A stretch of 64,000 nucleotides of DNA from Rhodobacterales bacterium HKCCE2091 (lineage in GTDB: Bacteria > Pseudomonadota > Alphaproteobacteria > Rhodobacterales > Rhodobacteraceae), in NCBI GenBank assembly GCA_015689685.1, contig WVSL01000010.1, positions 62,001-126,000 of the forward strand, written 5' to 3'. Under the pieces are notes generated by a model that saw nothing but the letters and a program-made list of their open reading frames with translations, searched no databases and was not told the origin of the DNA. Position numbers and translations under genes: made by a program. The first letter of the stretch is position 1, and each line of letters begins with the position of its first letter. Below are positions 44,727 through 54,162 of this stretch, in pieces.

Positions 44727-44775
44727 GTGCTCCGTTATGTCTTCCGCCCCACGCCAGGAAGCCGTTGTGGGGGGT
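44727..44775 (-). promoter_or_regulatory. SAM/SAH riboswitch in the metK leader
   Basis: On the minus strand the leader reads CCCCCCACAACGGCTTCC, then TGGCGTGGGGCGG, then AACGGAGCACC just before the start. The ACAACGGCTTCCTGGCGT core, the flanking CCCCAC/GTGGGG stem and the downstream GGAGCA that can pair back as a pseudoknot match, from memory, the SAM/SAH riboswitch found before metK in Rhodobacterales. GGAGCA (44733-44728) is also the ribosome site, so ligand binding would hide it. Confidence 0.8.
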
Positions 44776-44806
44776 CAGGCGGGATTACGCGGTAAACCCG
44801 GCGGAT

Positions 44807-46297
44807 TCAATGCCTCGTTTGGCGACGCAGCGGCGCGAGGACGGCAACGATGGCCAGCAGGAGCAGGATCGCGGCCATCGGCAGGTCGCCGGTCCGGGCG
44901 TAGGGCGTGGGCGGCAGGGGCGGCGGCAGCGCCGCGTCGAGCGCTCCGGCCTCGCCGAGCGGCAGGCTCGCCAGCACATGCCCGCGCGCGTCGATCGCGG
45001 CCGACACGCCGGTATTCGCCGCCCTGAGCACCGGCAGGCCCGATTCCGCCGCCCTGAGCCGCGCCAGCGCGAGGTGCTGATACGGCCCGGACAGCCGCCC
45101 GAACCAGGCGTCGTTGGTGACGTGCAGCATCCAGTCCGGGCGGTCGACCCGGCGCAGGTACTGGGGAAAGATCGCCTCGTAGCAGATCATCGGGAACACG
45201 GTGCCGAGCCGGTCGCCGAGGTCGATCTCGCCGGGGCCGTCGCCGGGCCAGAAGCCGCCCCGCAGGGTTGCGGCGAGCCCGGACAGCCCGGCCTCGGCGG
45301 CGAGGCCGCGGGCGGGGATGTATTCACCGAAGGGCACCAGCCGGTGCTTGTCGTAGAGCGCCGTGACCTCGCCCGCGGGGTCGAGCACGGCGAGCGTGTT
45401 GCGCGCCCGGCCGCCGGGATAGCGCTGCACGCCGACGGCGACGGTGGCGCCCGAAGCGGCCTCCGCGATCGCCGCGCGCCAGGGGCCGGAGTCCTCCAGC
45501 AGGACCGGCAGCGCGGTTTCGGGCCAGACCACGAGGTCGACCGGCGGGCCGCCGGCGGTCAGCGACAGGCCGCGGTCGAAGAACACCGGGATCATGTCGG
45601 GCCGCCACTTCAGGTCCTGCGCCGCGTTCGGCTGCACCAGCCGCACCACCGGCGCGTCCGGTCCCGCGACCGGCCCGCGCGGTTCCGGCAGGAAGGTCAG
45701 CGGCAGGGCCAGCGCGGCGAGAAGCCCCGCGGCCGCGAGATGACGGCGGGCCATCGAGAGCGCGGCGAGCGCGGCGGCGGCCGCCAGCACCAGCGCGTTC
45801 AGCAGGTGCGGGCCGCCGATGGCCGAGAGCGCAAGCGCGGGCGTGTCGATCAGGATGTGGCCGGGATGAGCCCAGGGAAAGCCCGACATGACGTAGGCGC
45901 GGACCAGTTCGGCCAGTGCCAGCAGCGCCGCGAAGGCCGCGATGCGGGCCGGGCCGGGGGCGATCCGGCGGACGCCGAGCCCGGCGGCGAGCCAGAACAG
46001 CGCCATGCCGCCGGCCATGCCGATCAGCCCCGCGGGCGCGAGCCAGCCGAACACCTCCGGCTCCACCAGGAAGGGTTCCACGATCCAGTGCAGGGCGGCG
46101 GCGAAGTGGCCGGCGCCGAAGCACCACGCCACGCGGCCCGGCCGCGCCGCCGTCGCCACCAGCGCGATCCCGGCGGAAAACGCCACCAGCGACAGGAGCC
46201 AGAGCCCGAACGGCGCCTGCCCGAGCCCGGCCAGAAGCCCGGCGACGAGCGCGAACAGCGCCGGGCGCGGCGGCGGGGTCGCGGCCGGACGCGTCAT
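44807..46297 (-). CDS. lnt: Apolipoprotein N-acyltransferase
   Basis: 496 residues. Adds the third acyl chain to lipoproteins in the inner membrane. Six N-terminal helices precede a periplasmic nitrilase-like domain, with catalytic Glu in VVWPETALP near residue 258, Lys in ALYDKHRLVPFGEYIP near 320 and Cys in MICYEAIFPQYL near 371. A final membrane helix ends it (LPMAAILLLLAIVAVLAPL). It follows corC as usual in this group and precedes the metK riboswitch. Confidence 0.95.
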   Translation of the reverse strand: MTRPAATPPPRPALFALVAGLLAGLGQAPFGLWLLSLVAFSAGIALVATAARPGRVAWCFGAGHFAAALHWIVEPFLVEPEVFGWLAPAGLIGMAGGMALFWLAAGLGVRRIAPGPARIAAFAALLALAELVRAYVMSGFPWAHPGHILIDTPALALSAIGGPHLLNALVLAAAAALAALSMARRHLAAAGLLAALALPLTFLPEPRGPVAGPDAPVVRLVQPNAAQDLKWRPDMIPVFFDRGLSLTAGGPPVDLVVWPETALPVLLEDSGPWRAAIAEAASGATVAVGVQRYPGGRARNTLAVLDPAGEVTALYDKHRLVPFGEYIPARGLAAEAGLSGLAATLRGGFWPGDGPGEIDLGDRLGTVFPMICYEAIFPQYLRRVDRPDWMLHVTNDAWFGRLSGPYQHLALARLRAAESGLPVLRAANTGVSAAIDARGHVLASLPLGEAGALDAALPPPLPPTPYARTGDLPMAAILLLLAIVAVLAPLRRQTRH

Positions 46298-46319
46298 GCG
46301 GTGCCGCTGCCCCTGCCCG

Positions 46320-47213
46320 TCACTCCGCCGCGCGGTCCCGCGGCATCCGCAGACGCAGGCGCTTGATCCGGCGCGGATCGGCGTCCACGACCTCGATCTC
46401 CGCGCCGGAGGGATGCGGGATCACCTCGCCGCGCGCGGGCACGCGGCCGGTGAGCATGAACACGACGCCGCCGAGCGTGTCGACGTCGTCGTCCTCCAGC
46501 CCCTCGGTCAGGTTGATCCCGGTCTCGGTCTCGAACTCGTCGAGCGGCGCGCGGGCGAGCGCGAGGTAGTTGCCCGTGGTCTCGCGCATCCAGGGCTGGT
46601 CCTCCTCGACGTCGTGCTCGTCCTCGATCTCGCCGATGACCTGTTCGATCAGGTCCTCGATGGTCAGGAGCCCGTCGACGCCGCCGTACTCGTCGATCAC
46701 CAGCGCCATGTGGGTGCGATCGGTCTGCATCTTCTGCAAGAGCACCCCGATCGGCATCGACGGCGGCACGTAGAGCAGCGGCCGCAGCATCCGCTTCAGG
46801 TCGAAGTCCTTGCCGGTGCCGTTGAAGCCGTGGCTGAGCGCGACGTCCTTGAGGTGGACCATGCCGAGCGGATGGTCGAGCGTGCCGTCGTAGACCGGCA
46901 GCCGGGTGTTGCCGCTTTCGCGGAACACGGCCACGAGGTCCGGCAGGCTGATGTCGGAGGGAACCGCGGTGATTTCCGCCCGCGGGATCGCGACGTCGTA
47001 GACGCGCAGCTTCCGCAGGTTGGATATGCCGAAGATCGGGCCGGAGCCGTTGGCGGCCTGGCCCGAGCCGGCATCGTCGCCGTCTTCGCCGCCCTCGGTG
47101 GTTTTCTCGGATCCGAAGAGCCAGCCCAGGATCCCGGGTTTCGACTGTTCGGTATCGTCCTCGTCCTGCGCGCCACGCGCCGCGCTAGAAGACGGATCGG
47201 GGGTCGAGCTCAT
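46320..47213 (-). CDS. CorC-type hemolysin family protein with two CBS domains
   Basis: 297 residues. An acidic disordered start leads to two CBS domains (RVYDVAIPRAEITAVPSD, VFRESGNTRLPVYDG; then LLYVPPSMPIGVLLQKMQ and HMALVIDEYGGVDGLLTIEDLIEQVIGEI) and a C-terminal transporter-associated CorC_HlyC domain (GGVVFMLTGRVPARGE). There is no membrane part, so it is the soluble CorC branch. Its place between ybeY and lnt is typical. AAAGGAGCC precedes ATG, and a hairpin lies just upstream. Confidence 0.93.
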   Translation of the reverse strand: MSSTPDPSSSAARGAQDEDDTEQSKPGILGWLFGSEKTTEGGEDGDDAGSGQAANGSGPIFGISNLRKLRVYDVAIPRAEITAVPSDISLPDLVAVFRESGNTRLPVYDGTLDHPLGMVHLKDVALSHGFNGTGKDFDLKRMLRPLLYVPPSMPIGVLLQKMQTDRTHMALVIDEYGGVDGLLTIEDLIEQVIGEIEDEHDVEEDQPWMRETTGNYLALARAPLDEFETETGINLTEGLEDDDVDTLGGVVFMLTGRVPARGEVIPHPSGAEIEVVDADPRRIKRLRLRMPRDRAAE

Positions 47214-47238
47214 GGCTCCTTTCCGTAAATCAAATAAC

Positions 47239-47256
47239 GGGGCCCGACGGGGCCCC
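47239..47256 (-). terminator. Hairpin between ybeY and corC
   Basis: Minus strand GGGGCCC-CGTC-GGGCCCC followed by GTTATTTG, in the 48-bp gap. It is a partial terminator or processing signal; there is no long U run. Confidence 0.5.
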
Positions 47257-47261
47257 TTCCG

Positions 47262-47741
47262 CTAATATGGGTCAGGGAGACCCAGTCTGGCAAGGATTGC
47301 CGTTTCGAGACCTTCCATGACCGCCGCATCCGCGTCTGTTTCATGGTCGTATCCCAGAAGATGCAACGTCGCGTGAACGAGAAGATGGGTGATATGGGCC
47401 TCCAGCGGCTTGCCCTGCTCGGCGGCTTCCCGCTCACACACGCCGCGGGCGATGGCGATGTCACCGATCTCGCCGGGCGCGGGCGGTTCGGGCGTGCCGC
47501 CCTCGGGCAGGTCGATGGCCTCGGCGGGCCAGGACAGGACGTTGGTGGGGGCGGGCTTGCCGCGGAAATCGGCGTTGAGCGCGGCGATGCGGTCGTCGTC
47601 GCAGGCGAGGATCGAGATCGCGTAGTCGCCCGGGTCCAGCCCCGCGCCCGACAGCGCGGCGGTGCAGGCGGTCGCGGCGAGCGGTTCGAGACCCTGCCAC
47701 GCCGGATCCTCGACCAGGATGTCGATCTCGGGCTCAGTCAT
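47262..47741 (-). CDS. ybeY: rRNA maturation RNase YbeY
   Basis: 159 residues. Zinc endoribonuclease for 16S rRNA 3'-end maturation. The metal motif [11 protein letters not shown] (H-x3-H-x5-H) lies near residue 123, preceded by [15 protein letters not shown] and [17 protein letters not shown]. The start MTEPEID overlaps the end of the CDF gene by eight bases. The extension to 47771 was rejected. Confidence 0.95.
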   Translation of the reverse strand: MTEPEIDILVEDPAWQGLEPLAATACTAALSGAGLDPGDYAISILACDDDRIAALNADFRGKPAPTNVLSWPAEAIDLPEGGTPEPPAPGEIGDIAIARGVCEREAAEQGKPLEAHITHLLVHATLHLLGYDHETDADAAVMEGLETAILARLGLPDPY

Positions 47742-48777
47742 GGCCGATGACGCGGGCCCCGTGGCAGGCATGCTGCGCGCATTCCAGTTCCAGCGTCGAA
47801 TGGCCGATGGCGAAGCGGTCGGCGAGCACCGCCTTGGCGCGGGCCTTGATCGCGTCGGCCTCGGACCAGCGCCCGGCGCGGATCACGACATGGGCCTCGA
47901 ACCCGGCGGCGTGTTCCTCCATCTGCCAGAGGTGAGCGTGGTGGACGCCGTCGATGCCGTCGATCTCGGCCAGCGCGCCGACCACGGCGTTGCTGTCCAT
48001 CCCCGGCGGCGTGCCCTGCATCAGGATGCGGATGACGCCGCCGATCTCGGAGACCGCCATCCACAGGATGTAGCCCGCGATCAGGAGAGTCACGGCGGGA
48101 TCGACCAGCCGCCAGTCGTAGAGCAGGATCAGGGTCCCCGCGACGATCACCGCGACTGACCCGGCGGCATCGGCGAGGTTGTGGAGGAAGGCCGCGCGGA
48201 TGTTCACGCTGTCCTTCGACATGGTGAAGGTCAGGAGCGCGGTCACCGCGTCGATCACCAGCGCGATGCCCGCGACGATGACCACGATCCAGCCCTCGAC
48301 CGGCTGCGGGTCGAGGGCGCGCAGGATCGCCTCGTAGGCGAGGTAGAGCGCGAGCAGGATCAGGGTCGTGTAGTTGATGAGCGCGGCCACGACCTCGGCC
48401 CTCGCGTAGCCGAAGGTCATCTCGGCGTTGGCGGGGCGGCGGGCGATGCGGCGGGCGACGTAGGCGATCACCAGCGAGGCCGCGTCCGACAGGTTGTGGA
48501 GCGCGTCGGCGATCAGCGCGAGCGAGCCCGAGACGATCCCGCCGACGACCTGCGCGACGGTCAGAAGGACGTTGACCGCGATGGCCCAGAACAGCCGCCG
48601 GTCGCCGACCGATGGGTCGGCGTGGTGGTGATGATGGTGGGAATGATCGTGCGGGATGGGAGGGGTTTCCGGTCTGCTGCCCGTTCCGACATAGGCCCGG
48701 CGCGGGAGGGCCGCAAGCGGGAGGCAGGTGCGGCGTCCGGCATCGCGGCCCGGTCGCCGGGCGGGCCGGCGACCCAC
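47734..48777 (-). CDS. Cation diffusion facilitator family transporter (start uncertain)
   Basis: Zn2+/Co2+-type CDF exporter, about 307-347 residues. A His-rich start ([10 protein letters not shown]) precedes six helices with the metal sites [16 protein letters not shown] (H-x3-D) and [16 protein letters not shown], and a C-terminal cytoplasmic domain ([21 protein letters not shown]) dimerises it. The only normal start codon in frame is GTG at 48777, adding 40 residues unlike the family. Homologues would start at PHDHS, where the codon is ATC. Either an unusual start or a lost ATG is possible. It is inserted between phoH and ybeY. Confidence 0.9.
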   Translation of the reverse strand: MGRRPARRPGRDAGRRTCLPLAALPRRAYVGTGSRPETPPIPHDHSHHHHHHADPSVGDRRLFWAIAVNVLLTVAQVVGGIVSGSLALIADALHNLSDAASLVIAYVARRIARRPANAEMTFGYARAEVVAALINYTTLILLALYLAYEAILRALDPQPVEGWIVVIVAGIALVIDAVTALLTFTMSKDSVNIRAAFLHNLADAAGSVAVIVAGTLILLYDWRLVDPAVTLLIAGYILWMAVSEIGGVIRILMQGTPPGMDSNAVVGALAEIDGIDGVHHAHLWQMEEHAAGFEAHVVIRAGRWSEADAIKARAKAVLADRFAIGHSTLELECAQHACHGARVIGHD

Positions 48778-48782
48778 GTTGC

Positions 48783-48968
48783 CTACGGGCGGTGAAGCTC
48801 CGTCTCATCGACCCGGATGGGCGGGAGTTCCGGGGGGCTGCCGAACCCGTCGGACTCGCCCGGTTCCCGCGGCCCGATGACGGGAATCGCCGCCGCAACG
48901 GCGAGAAAGACCAGGGCCGCGGCGATCAGCCAGGGCCTTACCCTGCGTTCGTGCGACTTGTCCCGGCC
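48783..48968 (-). pseudogene. Possible small single-span membrane protein with no visible start
   Basis: In-frame codons from about 48968 to the TAG at 48783 read KSHERRVRPWLIAAALVFLA and then a VAAAIPVIGPREPGES tail, one hydrophobic segment after a basic start, which looks like a real small membrane protein. No ATG, GTG or TTG is found in this frame back into phoH. Its stop codon is five bases before the CDF GTG. It may be decayed, use a rare start, or be chance. Confidence 0.3.
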
Positions 48969-49017
48969 GGACCACGACCGGGCCGCACCCGGCCGACGGC
49001 AGGACGCGGAACGTCCG

Positions 49018-50031
49018 TCACCCCGCCTCGTCCACGTCGTAGGCCTCGATGATCTTTGCGACCATCGGGTGGCGGACGACGTCCTTGGCGCTGAAGTAGG
49101 TGAAGTGGATGCCCTCGACGCCCCTCAGGATCCGCTCGGCCTCGGTCAGGCCGCTGGCGACGCCGCGGGGCAGGTCGACCTGGGACCGGTCGCCGGTAAT
49201 GACCATGCGGCTGCCCTGCCCGAGCCGGGTCAGGAACATCTTCATCTGCATCGCGGTGGCGTTCTGGGCCTCGTCCAGCACCACGAAGGCGTTCGACAGC
49301 GTGCGGCCGCGCATGAAGGCGAGCGGCGCGATCTCGATCCGGTTCTCCTCCATCAGCTTCTGGAGCTGCTTGGCGGGCAGGAAATCGTTCAGCGCGTCGT
49401 AGAGCGGGCGCATGTAGGGGTCCATCTTGTCCTTCTCGGTCCCCGGCAGGAAGCCGAGCCGTTCCCCGGCCTCGACGGCGGGGCGGGACAGGATGATCTT
49501 GTCGACATGCCCGTTGATCATCTGGTTCACCCCGACGGCGACGGCGAGGTAGGTCTTGCCGGTGCCGGCGGGGCCGATGCCGAAGGCCAGTTCGTGGCCG
49601 TAGAGCCCGCGGACGTAATCGGCCTGGGTCCGGGTGCGGGGTTCGACCGTCTTCTTGCGGGTCCCGATCTCCACCCGGTCGGCGGGGCCGCCGCGGAACA
49701 TCTCGATCTGGTCGCCGTCGCGGGCGCCGGTTTCCTCCTCGGCATTGCCGAACCGCACCGCGGCGTCGATGTCGCCGGGATCGAGCGAGCGCCCGGCCTC
49801 GACCCGCGCGTAGAGCTTGCGTAGCACCTCGGCGGCGTCCTCCCGCGCCTCGCCGAGAACGGCGAGCACGTTGCCGCGGCGCAGGATGTGCACCGACAGG
49901 AGATGCTCGATCTGGGCGAGGTTGCGATCGAACTCACCGCAGAGCTCGATCAGGAGGCGGTTGTCGGGAAATTCGAGCGTCAGCTCCAGGGGCGTTTCGG
50001 GCCGGGCCTCGTGCACCATGGGAATCGCCAA
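49018..50031 (-). CDS. phoH: PhoH family ATPase
   Basis: About 337 residues. Cytoplasmic ATPase of unclear role, linked to ribosome and RNA functions by its company with ybeY and miaB. Walker A GPAGTGKTYLAVAVG near residue 148, Walker B VVLDEAQNATAMQMKMFLTRLG near 250 and the GDRSQVDLPRG motif near 279. I use TTG at 50031 because AGGAGA precedes it at good spacing; GTG at 50082 and ATG at 50019 are alternatives. It follows miaB by about 115 bp. Confidence 0.93.
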   Translation of the reverse strand: MAIPMVHEARPETPLELTLEFPDNRLLIELCGEFDRNLAQIEHLLSVHILRRGNVLAVLGEAREDAAEVLRKLYARVEAGRSLDPGDIDAAVRFGNAEEETGARDGDQIEMFRGGPADRVEIGTRKKTVEPRTRTQADYVRGLYGHELAFGIGPAGTGKTYLAVAVGVNQMINGHVDKIILSRPAVEAGERLGFLPGTEKDKMDPYMRPLYDALNDFLPAKQLQKLMEENRIEIAPLAFMRGRTLSNAFVVLDEAQNATAMQMKMFLTRLGQGSRMVITGDRSQVDLPRGVASGLTEAERILRGVEGIHFTYFSAKDVVRHPMVAKIIEAYDVDEAG

Positions 50032-50145
50032 ACGGGTCTCCTGCGACAGGGTGTGTCCTTGAACCGAGTGTGACGCCGCCACGGGCCGGGCGCAAGGATT
50101 TGTGTGTTCCCGCCAGTCAGAGCGCAGATTTATGAAAAAATGATG

Positions 50146-51465
50146 TCAGATGACCTGCGCCGAGAGCGAATTGGGCGCTGCCGCGACGACCCGGACCCGC
50201 GCGATGCGGCCGATCAGCGCCTCGGGCGCGTCGGCGTGGACGGCTTGCAGGTAGTCCGACTTGCCGCTGAGCTGGCCCGGCATCCGGCCCGGCTTCTCGA
50301 ACAGGACCGAGGTCTCGCGCCCCACCATCGCGTCGAGCGCGGCGCGCTGCTGCGCGGTGAGGAGCGCCTGGAGCCGTTGCAGCCGTTCATCGGCCTCGGC
50401 CGCGTCGACCTGGGCGCGTTCCGCCGCGGGGGTGCCGGGGCGGGGCGAATACCTGAAGGAATAGGCCGCCGCGTAGCCGACCGCCGCCACGAGGTCGAGC
50501 GTGGCCTGGAAATCGGCCTCGGTCTCCTCGGGGAAACCCACGATGAAGTCGCCCGACATGGCGAGGTCGGGCCGCGCGGCGCGCAGGCGTTCGACGAGCC
50601 GCAGGTAGCCCTCGGCGGTGTGGCCGCGGTTCATGCGTTTCAGCACGCGGTCCGATCCCGACTGCACCGGCAGGTGCAGGTAGGGCATCAGCGCCGGGCA
50701 GTCGGCGAAGGCCGCCACGAGATCGTCGTCCATGTCGTTGGGGTGGCTGGTGGTGAAGCGGATCCGTTCCAGCCCGTCGATCCCGGCCATCTCGCGGATG
50801 AGCCGCGCTAGGCCCCATTCGCCGTCCGGCCCCTCGCCGTGGTAGGCGTTGACGTTCTGTCCCAGGAGCGTGACCTCGCGCACGCCGCGTTCGGCCAGGT
50901 CGCGGGCCTCGCGCAGGAGCCGCTCGGCGGGGCGCGAGACCTCGGCGCCGCGGGTATAGGGCACGACGCAGAAGGCGCAGAATTTGTCGCAGCCTTCCTG
51001 CACGGTCAGGAACGCGGACGGCCCGCGCGCGGGCTTGCGCGACTTCGGCAGGTGGAGGAACTTGTCCTCCTCCGGGAAATCGGTGTCGAGCGCGGTTTCG
51101 CCCCGTTCGACCGCGCGCAGCATCTGCGGCAGGCGGTGGTAGGTCTGCGGACCGACCACGAGGTCGACCATCGGCTGGCGGGCCATGATCTCGGCGCCCT
51201 CGGCCTGGGCGACGCAACCGGCCACGCCGATCTTCAGGCCGGGCTTCGCGTCGTGCAGCGGCTTCAGGCGGCCAAGGTCGGAATAGACCTTTTCCGCCGC
51301 CTTCTCGCGGATGTGGCAGGTGTTCAGCAGGATCATGTCGGCCTCGGCCATGTCCTGCGTTTCCTCGTAGCCCTCGGCCCCGAGCGCCTCGGCCATGCGC
51401 TCGCTGTCGTAGACGTTCATCTGGCAGCCATAGGTCTTGACGAAGAGCTTCTTCGGCGCGGTCAT
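50146..51465 (-). CDS. miaB: tRNA-2-methylthio-N6-dimethylallyladenosine synthase MiaB
   Basis: 439 residues, radical-SAM methylthiotransferase acting on i6A37 of tRNA. N-terminal UPF0004 domain with [12 protein letters not shown] near residue 10 and NTCHIREKA near 48 (three Cys for the auxiliary cluster with [10 protein letters not shown]), then [15 protein letters not shown] near 159 for the SAM cluster, and a C-terminal TRAM domain. Length is standard. Confidence 0.97.
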   Translation of the reverse strand: MTAPKKLFVKTYGCQMNVYDSERMAEALGAEGYEETQDMAEADMILLNTCHIREKAAEKVYSDLGRLKPLHDAKPGLKIGVAGCVAQAEGAEIMARQPMVDLVVGPQTYHRLPQMLRAVERGETALDTDFPEEDKFLHLPKSRKPARGPSAFLTVQEGCDKFCAFCVVPYTRGAEVSRPAERLLREARDLAERGVREVTLLGQNVNAYHGEGPDGEWGLARLIREMAGIDGLERIRFTTSHPNDMDDDLVAAFADCPALMPYLHLPVQSGSDRVLKRMNRGHTAEGYLRLVERLRAARPDLAMSGDFIVGFPEETEADFQATLDLVAAVGYAAAYSFRYSPRPGTPAAERAQVDAAEADERLQRLQALLTAQQRAALDAMVGRETSVLFEKPGRMPGQLSGKSDYLQAVHADAPEALIGRIARVRVVAAAPNSLSAQVI

Positions 51466-51592
51466 CGGGCAAACCCTGCGGAAACGGACGCCCGCCGATA
51501 CCGGAATCCGCGCCGTGCTTCAACTGCCGCCCCGGCGGCAGGGGGCGGGCGCGATTGCAATTCCACCGGCCCCGCCGCAGATTGACGCGACC

Positions 51593-52471
51593 ATGACCCG
51601 CGTCCTTTCCTCGCTCGCCGATCTCGCGGCCCTGCCCCGCGGAAGCCTCGGCTCCGGGCCGGTCGCAGTGGTCATCGCCGAGGACGAGGTGGAGGTGGCC
51701 TCCACCCTCGCCCATGTCGCGGGGCTCGGCTTCGCCTCCATCGTGCTGCTGGCGCCGGGCGGGATGGTCGCGCCCGAGGTCCTGGCCGAGCTCGGCGAGC
51801 GGGCGATCCTCGTGCCGCACGCGACCCGCAGCCCCGGCACCGCCGCCGCCGCCGTCAACGCGGTGATCGACACGGCGCCGGGGGCGTGGATCCACTACTG
51901 CTTCAACGGCGAGTACCTGTTCTTCCCGTTCTGCGAGACCCGCAGCGTGGCCGAGGCTGCGACCTTCGTGGAGGAGGAGCGCCGGGCCTCGGTCCTGACC
52001 TACGTCGTCGATCTCTATGCCGGCGATCTCGGCGCCCATCCCGACGCGGTCTGCCTGGAGGACGCCCATCTGGACCGGTCGGGCTACTACGCCGAGACCC
52101 GGCGGGCCGACGACGGCACGGTGCTGGAACGGCAGCTCGATTTCTACGGCGGGCTGCGCTGGCGGTTCGAGGAACACGTCGCGCCGCCGAAGCGCCGGAT
52201 CGACCGGGTCGGGCTGTTCAAGGCGCGGCCGGGCCTGCGCCTGCGCGACGACCACCGGCTGTCGGACGAGGAGATGAACACCTACGCCTGTCCCTGGCAC
52301 CATTCGATGACCGCCGCGGTGTGTTCGTTCCGGGTCGCCAAGGCGCTGCGCACCAATCCGGGGTCGCGGCACGACGTGTCGAATTTCCTCTGGCACCGGT
52401 CGGAGCGGTTCGAATGGTCCTCGCAGCAGCTGATGGATCTCGGGCTGATCGAGCCCGGGCAATGGTTCTGA
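51593..52471 (+). CDS. Putative glycosyltransferase family 2-like protein
   Basis: 292 residues. The first 85 (GPVAVVIAEDEVEVASTLAHVAGLGFASIVLLAPGG) resemble a nucleotide-sugar Rossmann core, and YCFNGEYLFFPFCETRSVAEAATFVEEERR near residue 100 and CLEDAHLDRSGYYAETRR near 157 are typical of a bacterial glycosyltransferase group often annotated only as hypothetical. The usual DxD motif is not obvious, so activity is uncertain. It is divergent from miaB and followed seven bases later by the MFS gene. Confidence 0.55.
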   Translation: MTRVLSSLADLAALPRGSLGSGPVAVVIAEDEVEVASTLAHVAGLGFASIVLLAPGGMVAPEVLAELGERAILVPHATRSPGTAAAAVNAVIDTAPGAWIHYCFNGEYLFFPFCETRSVAEAATFVEEERRASVLTYVVDLYAGDLGAHPDAVCLEDAHLDRSGYYAETRRADDGTVLERQLDFYGGLRWRFEEHVAPPKRRIDRVGLFKARPGLRLRDDHRLSDEEMNTYACPWHHSMTAAVCSFRVAKALRTNPGSRHDVSNFLWHRSERFEWSSQQLMDLGLIEPGQWF

Positions 52472-52478
52472 CGCGCAG

Positions 52479-53651
52479 ATGAGGCCGGCCGGGCCCATCC
52501 TCGCCATGATGGCCGGGCAGCTCCTGGTCTGGGCGGCGCTGTTCTACGTCTTCCCGGCGCTGGTGCTGCACTGGCAGGACGAGTTCGGCTGGACCTCGGC
52601 CGAGGTCATGGGCGCCTTCACGCTCGCCACCGCGATCTACGCGCTCGGCCTGCCGCTTTACGGCCGGCTGATCGACCGGGGGCTGGCGCCGACGACCTTC
52701 CCGCTCGGCGTGCTGGCCGGGGCGGCGATCCTGTTCGCGCTGCTCTGGGTGCCGAACCTGCTCGTCTTCTACCTGCTCTGGGCGGCGATGGGCGTGGTCT
52801 ACGGCCTGACGCTCTACGAGCCGTGCTTCGCGCTGGTGACCCGCGCGCGGCACGCGGGGGCGCGGGCAGCGATCACCGGGATCACGCTGGTGGGCGGCTT
52901 CGCCTCGACGCTGGCCTACCCGCTGACGCACTGGGTGTCCGGCTTCGGCGGCTGGCGGCTGTCGGTGGCGGTGCTGGTGATGCTCCTGCTGCTGGTCGCG
53001 ATGCCGCTGGTGGCCTGGGCGTCGCGGCGGCTGGAGGCCGAGGCCGGGGCCGCGCCTCCCGACACCGCGCCGCCCGCCCCCGCCCCGCGCCTGCTGGCGG
53101 ACCGGCGCTACTGGCCGCTCGCCGCGGGTTTCGCGCTCGCGGCGCTGACATCGGGGGTCTACCTGTCGCACCTCCTGCCGCTGATGGCCTCGCTCGGCGT
53201 GTCGGACCGGCTGGCGGTGACCACGGCGGCGCTGATCGGTCCGTCGCAGGTGGCGGGACGGGTCCTGATGCTGACGCTCGGGTCGCGGTCCTCGGGGGTG
53301 GCGGTGGCGCAGGTCGGCATGGTGTGCCTGTCGCTCGGCTCGCTCGCGATGGCGGCGGCGGGGGTCTGGCCGCTGGTCGTGCTGCTGGCGGGCGTGACCT
53401 ACGGCGCGGGCTACGGGCTGGTCGGGATCATGCGGGCGGTGGCCACGCGGGAGGTGTTCGGGCAGCGGAACTACGGCGCGATCGCGGGGGCGGTATCGCT
53501 GCCGTCGCTGATGGCGACCGCCTTCGCGCCGTTCCTTGCGGCCCTGGTGGCGGATGCCGGGGGCTACGGGCTGGTGATCGGCCTGAGCCTCGTGGCGCCG
53601 CTGATCGGGGCGGGGATGCTGGTGGTGACGCGGAGGCAGGCGCGGGGGTAG
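52479..53651 (+). CDS. MFS transporter
   Basis: 390 residues with twelve hydrophobic helices, GLPLYGRLIDRGLAPTTFPLG as the conserved loop 2-3 and a second half starting near residue 205 (YWPLAAGFALAALTSGVYLSHLLPL). The ligand is unknown, as MFS motifs here are general. It begins seven bases after the glycosyltransferase-like stop, so the two are probably one transcript. Confidence 0.9.
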   Translation: MRPAGPILAMMAGQLLVWAALFYVFPALVLHWQDEFGWTSAEVMGAFTLATAIYALGLPLYGRLIDRGLAPTTFPLGVLAGAAILFALLWVPNLLVFYLLWAAMGVVYGLTLYEPCFALVTRARHAGARAAITGITLVGGFASTLAYPLTHWVSGFGGWRLSVAVLVMLLLLVAMPLVAWASRRLEAEAGAAPPDTAPPAPAPRLLADRRYWPLAAGFALAALTSGVYLSHLLPLMASLGVSDRLAVTTAALIGPSQVAGRVLMLTLGSRSSGVAVAQVGMVCLSLGSLAMAAAGVWPLVVLLAGVTYGAGYGLVGIMRAVATREVFGQRNYGAIAGAVSLPSLMATAFAPFLAALVADAGGYGLVIGLSLVAPLIGAGMLVVTRRQARG

Positions 53652-53749
53652 GCGGCGGGGCGGAGCCACGTCGGCGTGGCACGGTGCGGTAGTGCTGCGG
53701 TTTGGCGGCGGCGGTTGATGGGTCTTGGTCGGGTGTAGCGGCGCTTCGA

Positions 53750-53888
53750 GCCGCGCATCGACGGGCCGCGGTGCGGCGATCCGGCGGTCGGGCTGTAGCG
53801 GTTAATCTCTCAAGGTCAGGAATAGCGGCGAGCTAGTTCCAGACCCAACCAGATCGCCGGGCCGGGGGGCGGCCCGGCGATGCGCGGC
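53750..53888. repeat. Dispersed inverted-repeat element, copy C (139 bp)
   Basis: Left end GCCGCGCATCGACGGGCCGC at 53750-53769, right end GCGGCCCGGCGATGCGCGGC at 53869-53888; 19 of 20 bases pair. The same interior blocks as copies A and B are present with some changes (GGGCTGTAGCGGTTAATC, CCAGATCGCC). It is in the 511-bp gap between the MFS gene and hsp20; downstream to 54110 nothing else is gene-like, though CGACCTTCGGCCTCGT at about 54040 echoes its right flank. Confidence 0.9.
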
Positions 53889-54110
53889 GGCCTTCGGCCT
53901 TGTTCCGCGCTTGGGATTTAGCGGTCGCTCTGCTGGCCTATGGCGCACGTCGTATCGTCATAGTGGCGGACTGGATCGGCCGAGGCCTCTCCCTCCTAAT
54001 CTCTCTGCAAAAACGCTCTTCGGCGGAGCGGATGCGTGGCGACCTTCGGCCTCGTCCCCGCTGGCTCCATCGCCCCACCCAAGGACGGCCCGCCACTCTC
54101 CCGCCCCACG

Positions 54111-54138
54111 AAAAAAGGCGCGGCCCGAAGGCCGCGCC
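54111..54138 (-). terminator. Intrinsic terminator after hsp20
   Basis: Minus strand GGCGCGGCC-TTCG-GGCCGCGCC followed by TTTTTT, a 9-bp stem with a UUCG tetraloop. A textbook terminator 25 bp after the hsp20 stop codon. Confidence 0.95.
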
Positions 54139-54162
54139 CCCTCACTCATCACTCGGAACCGG

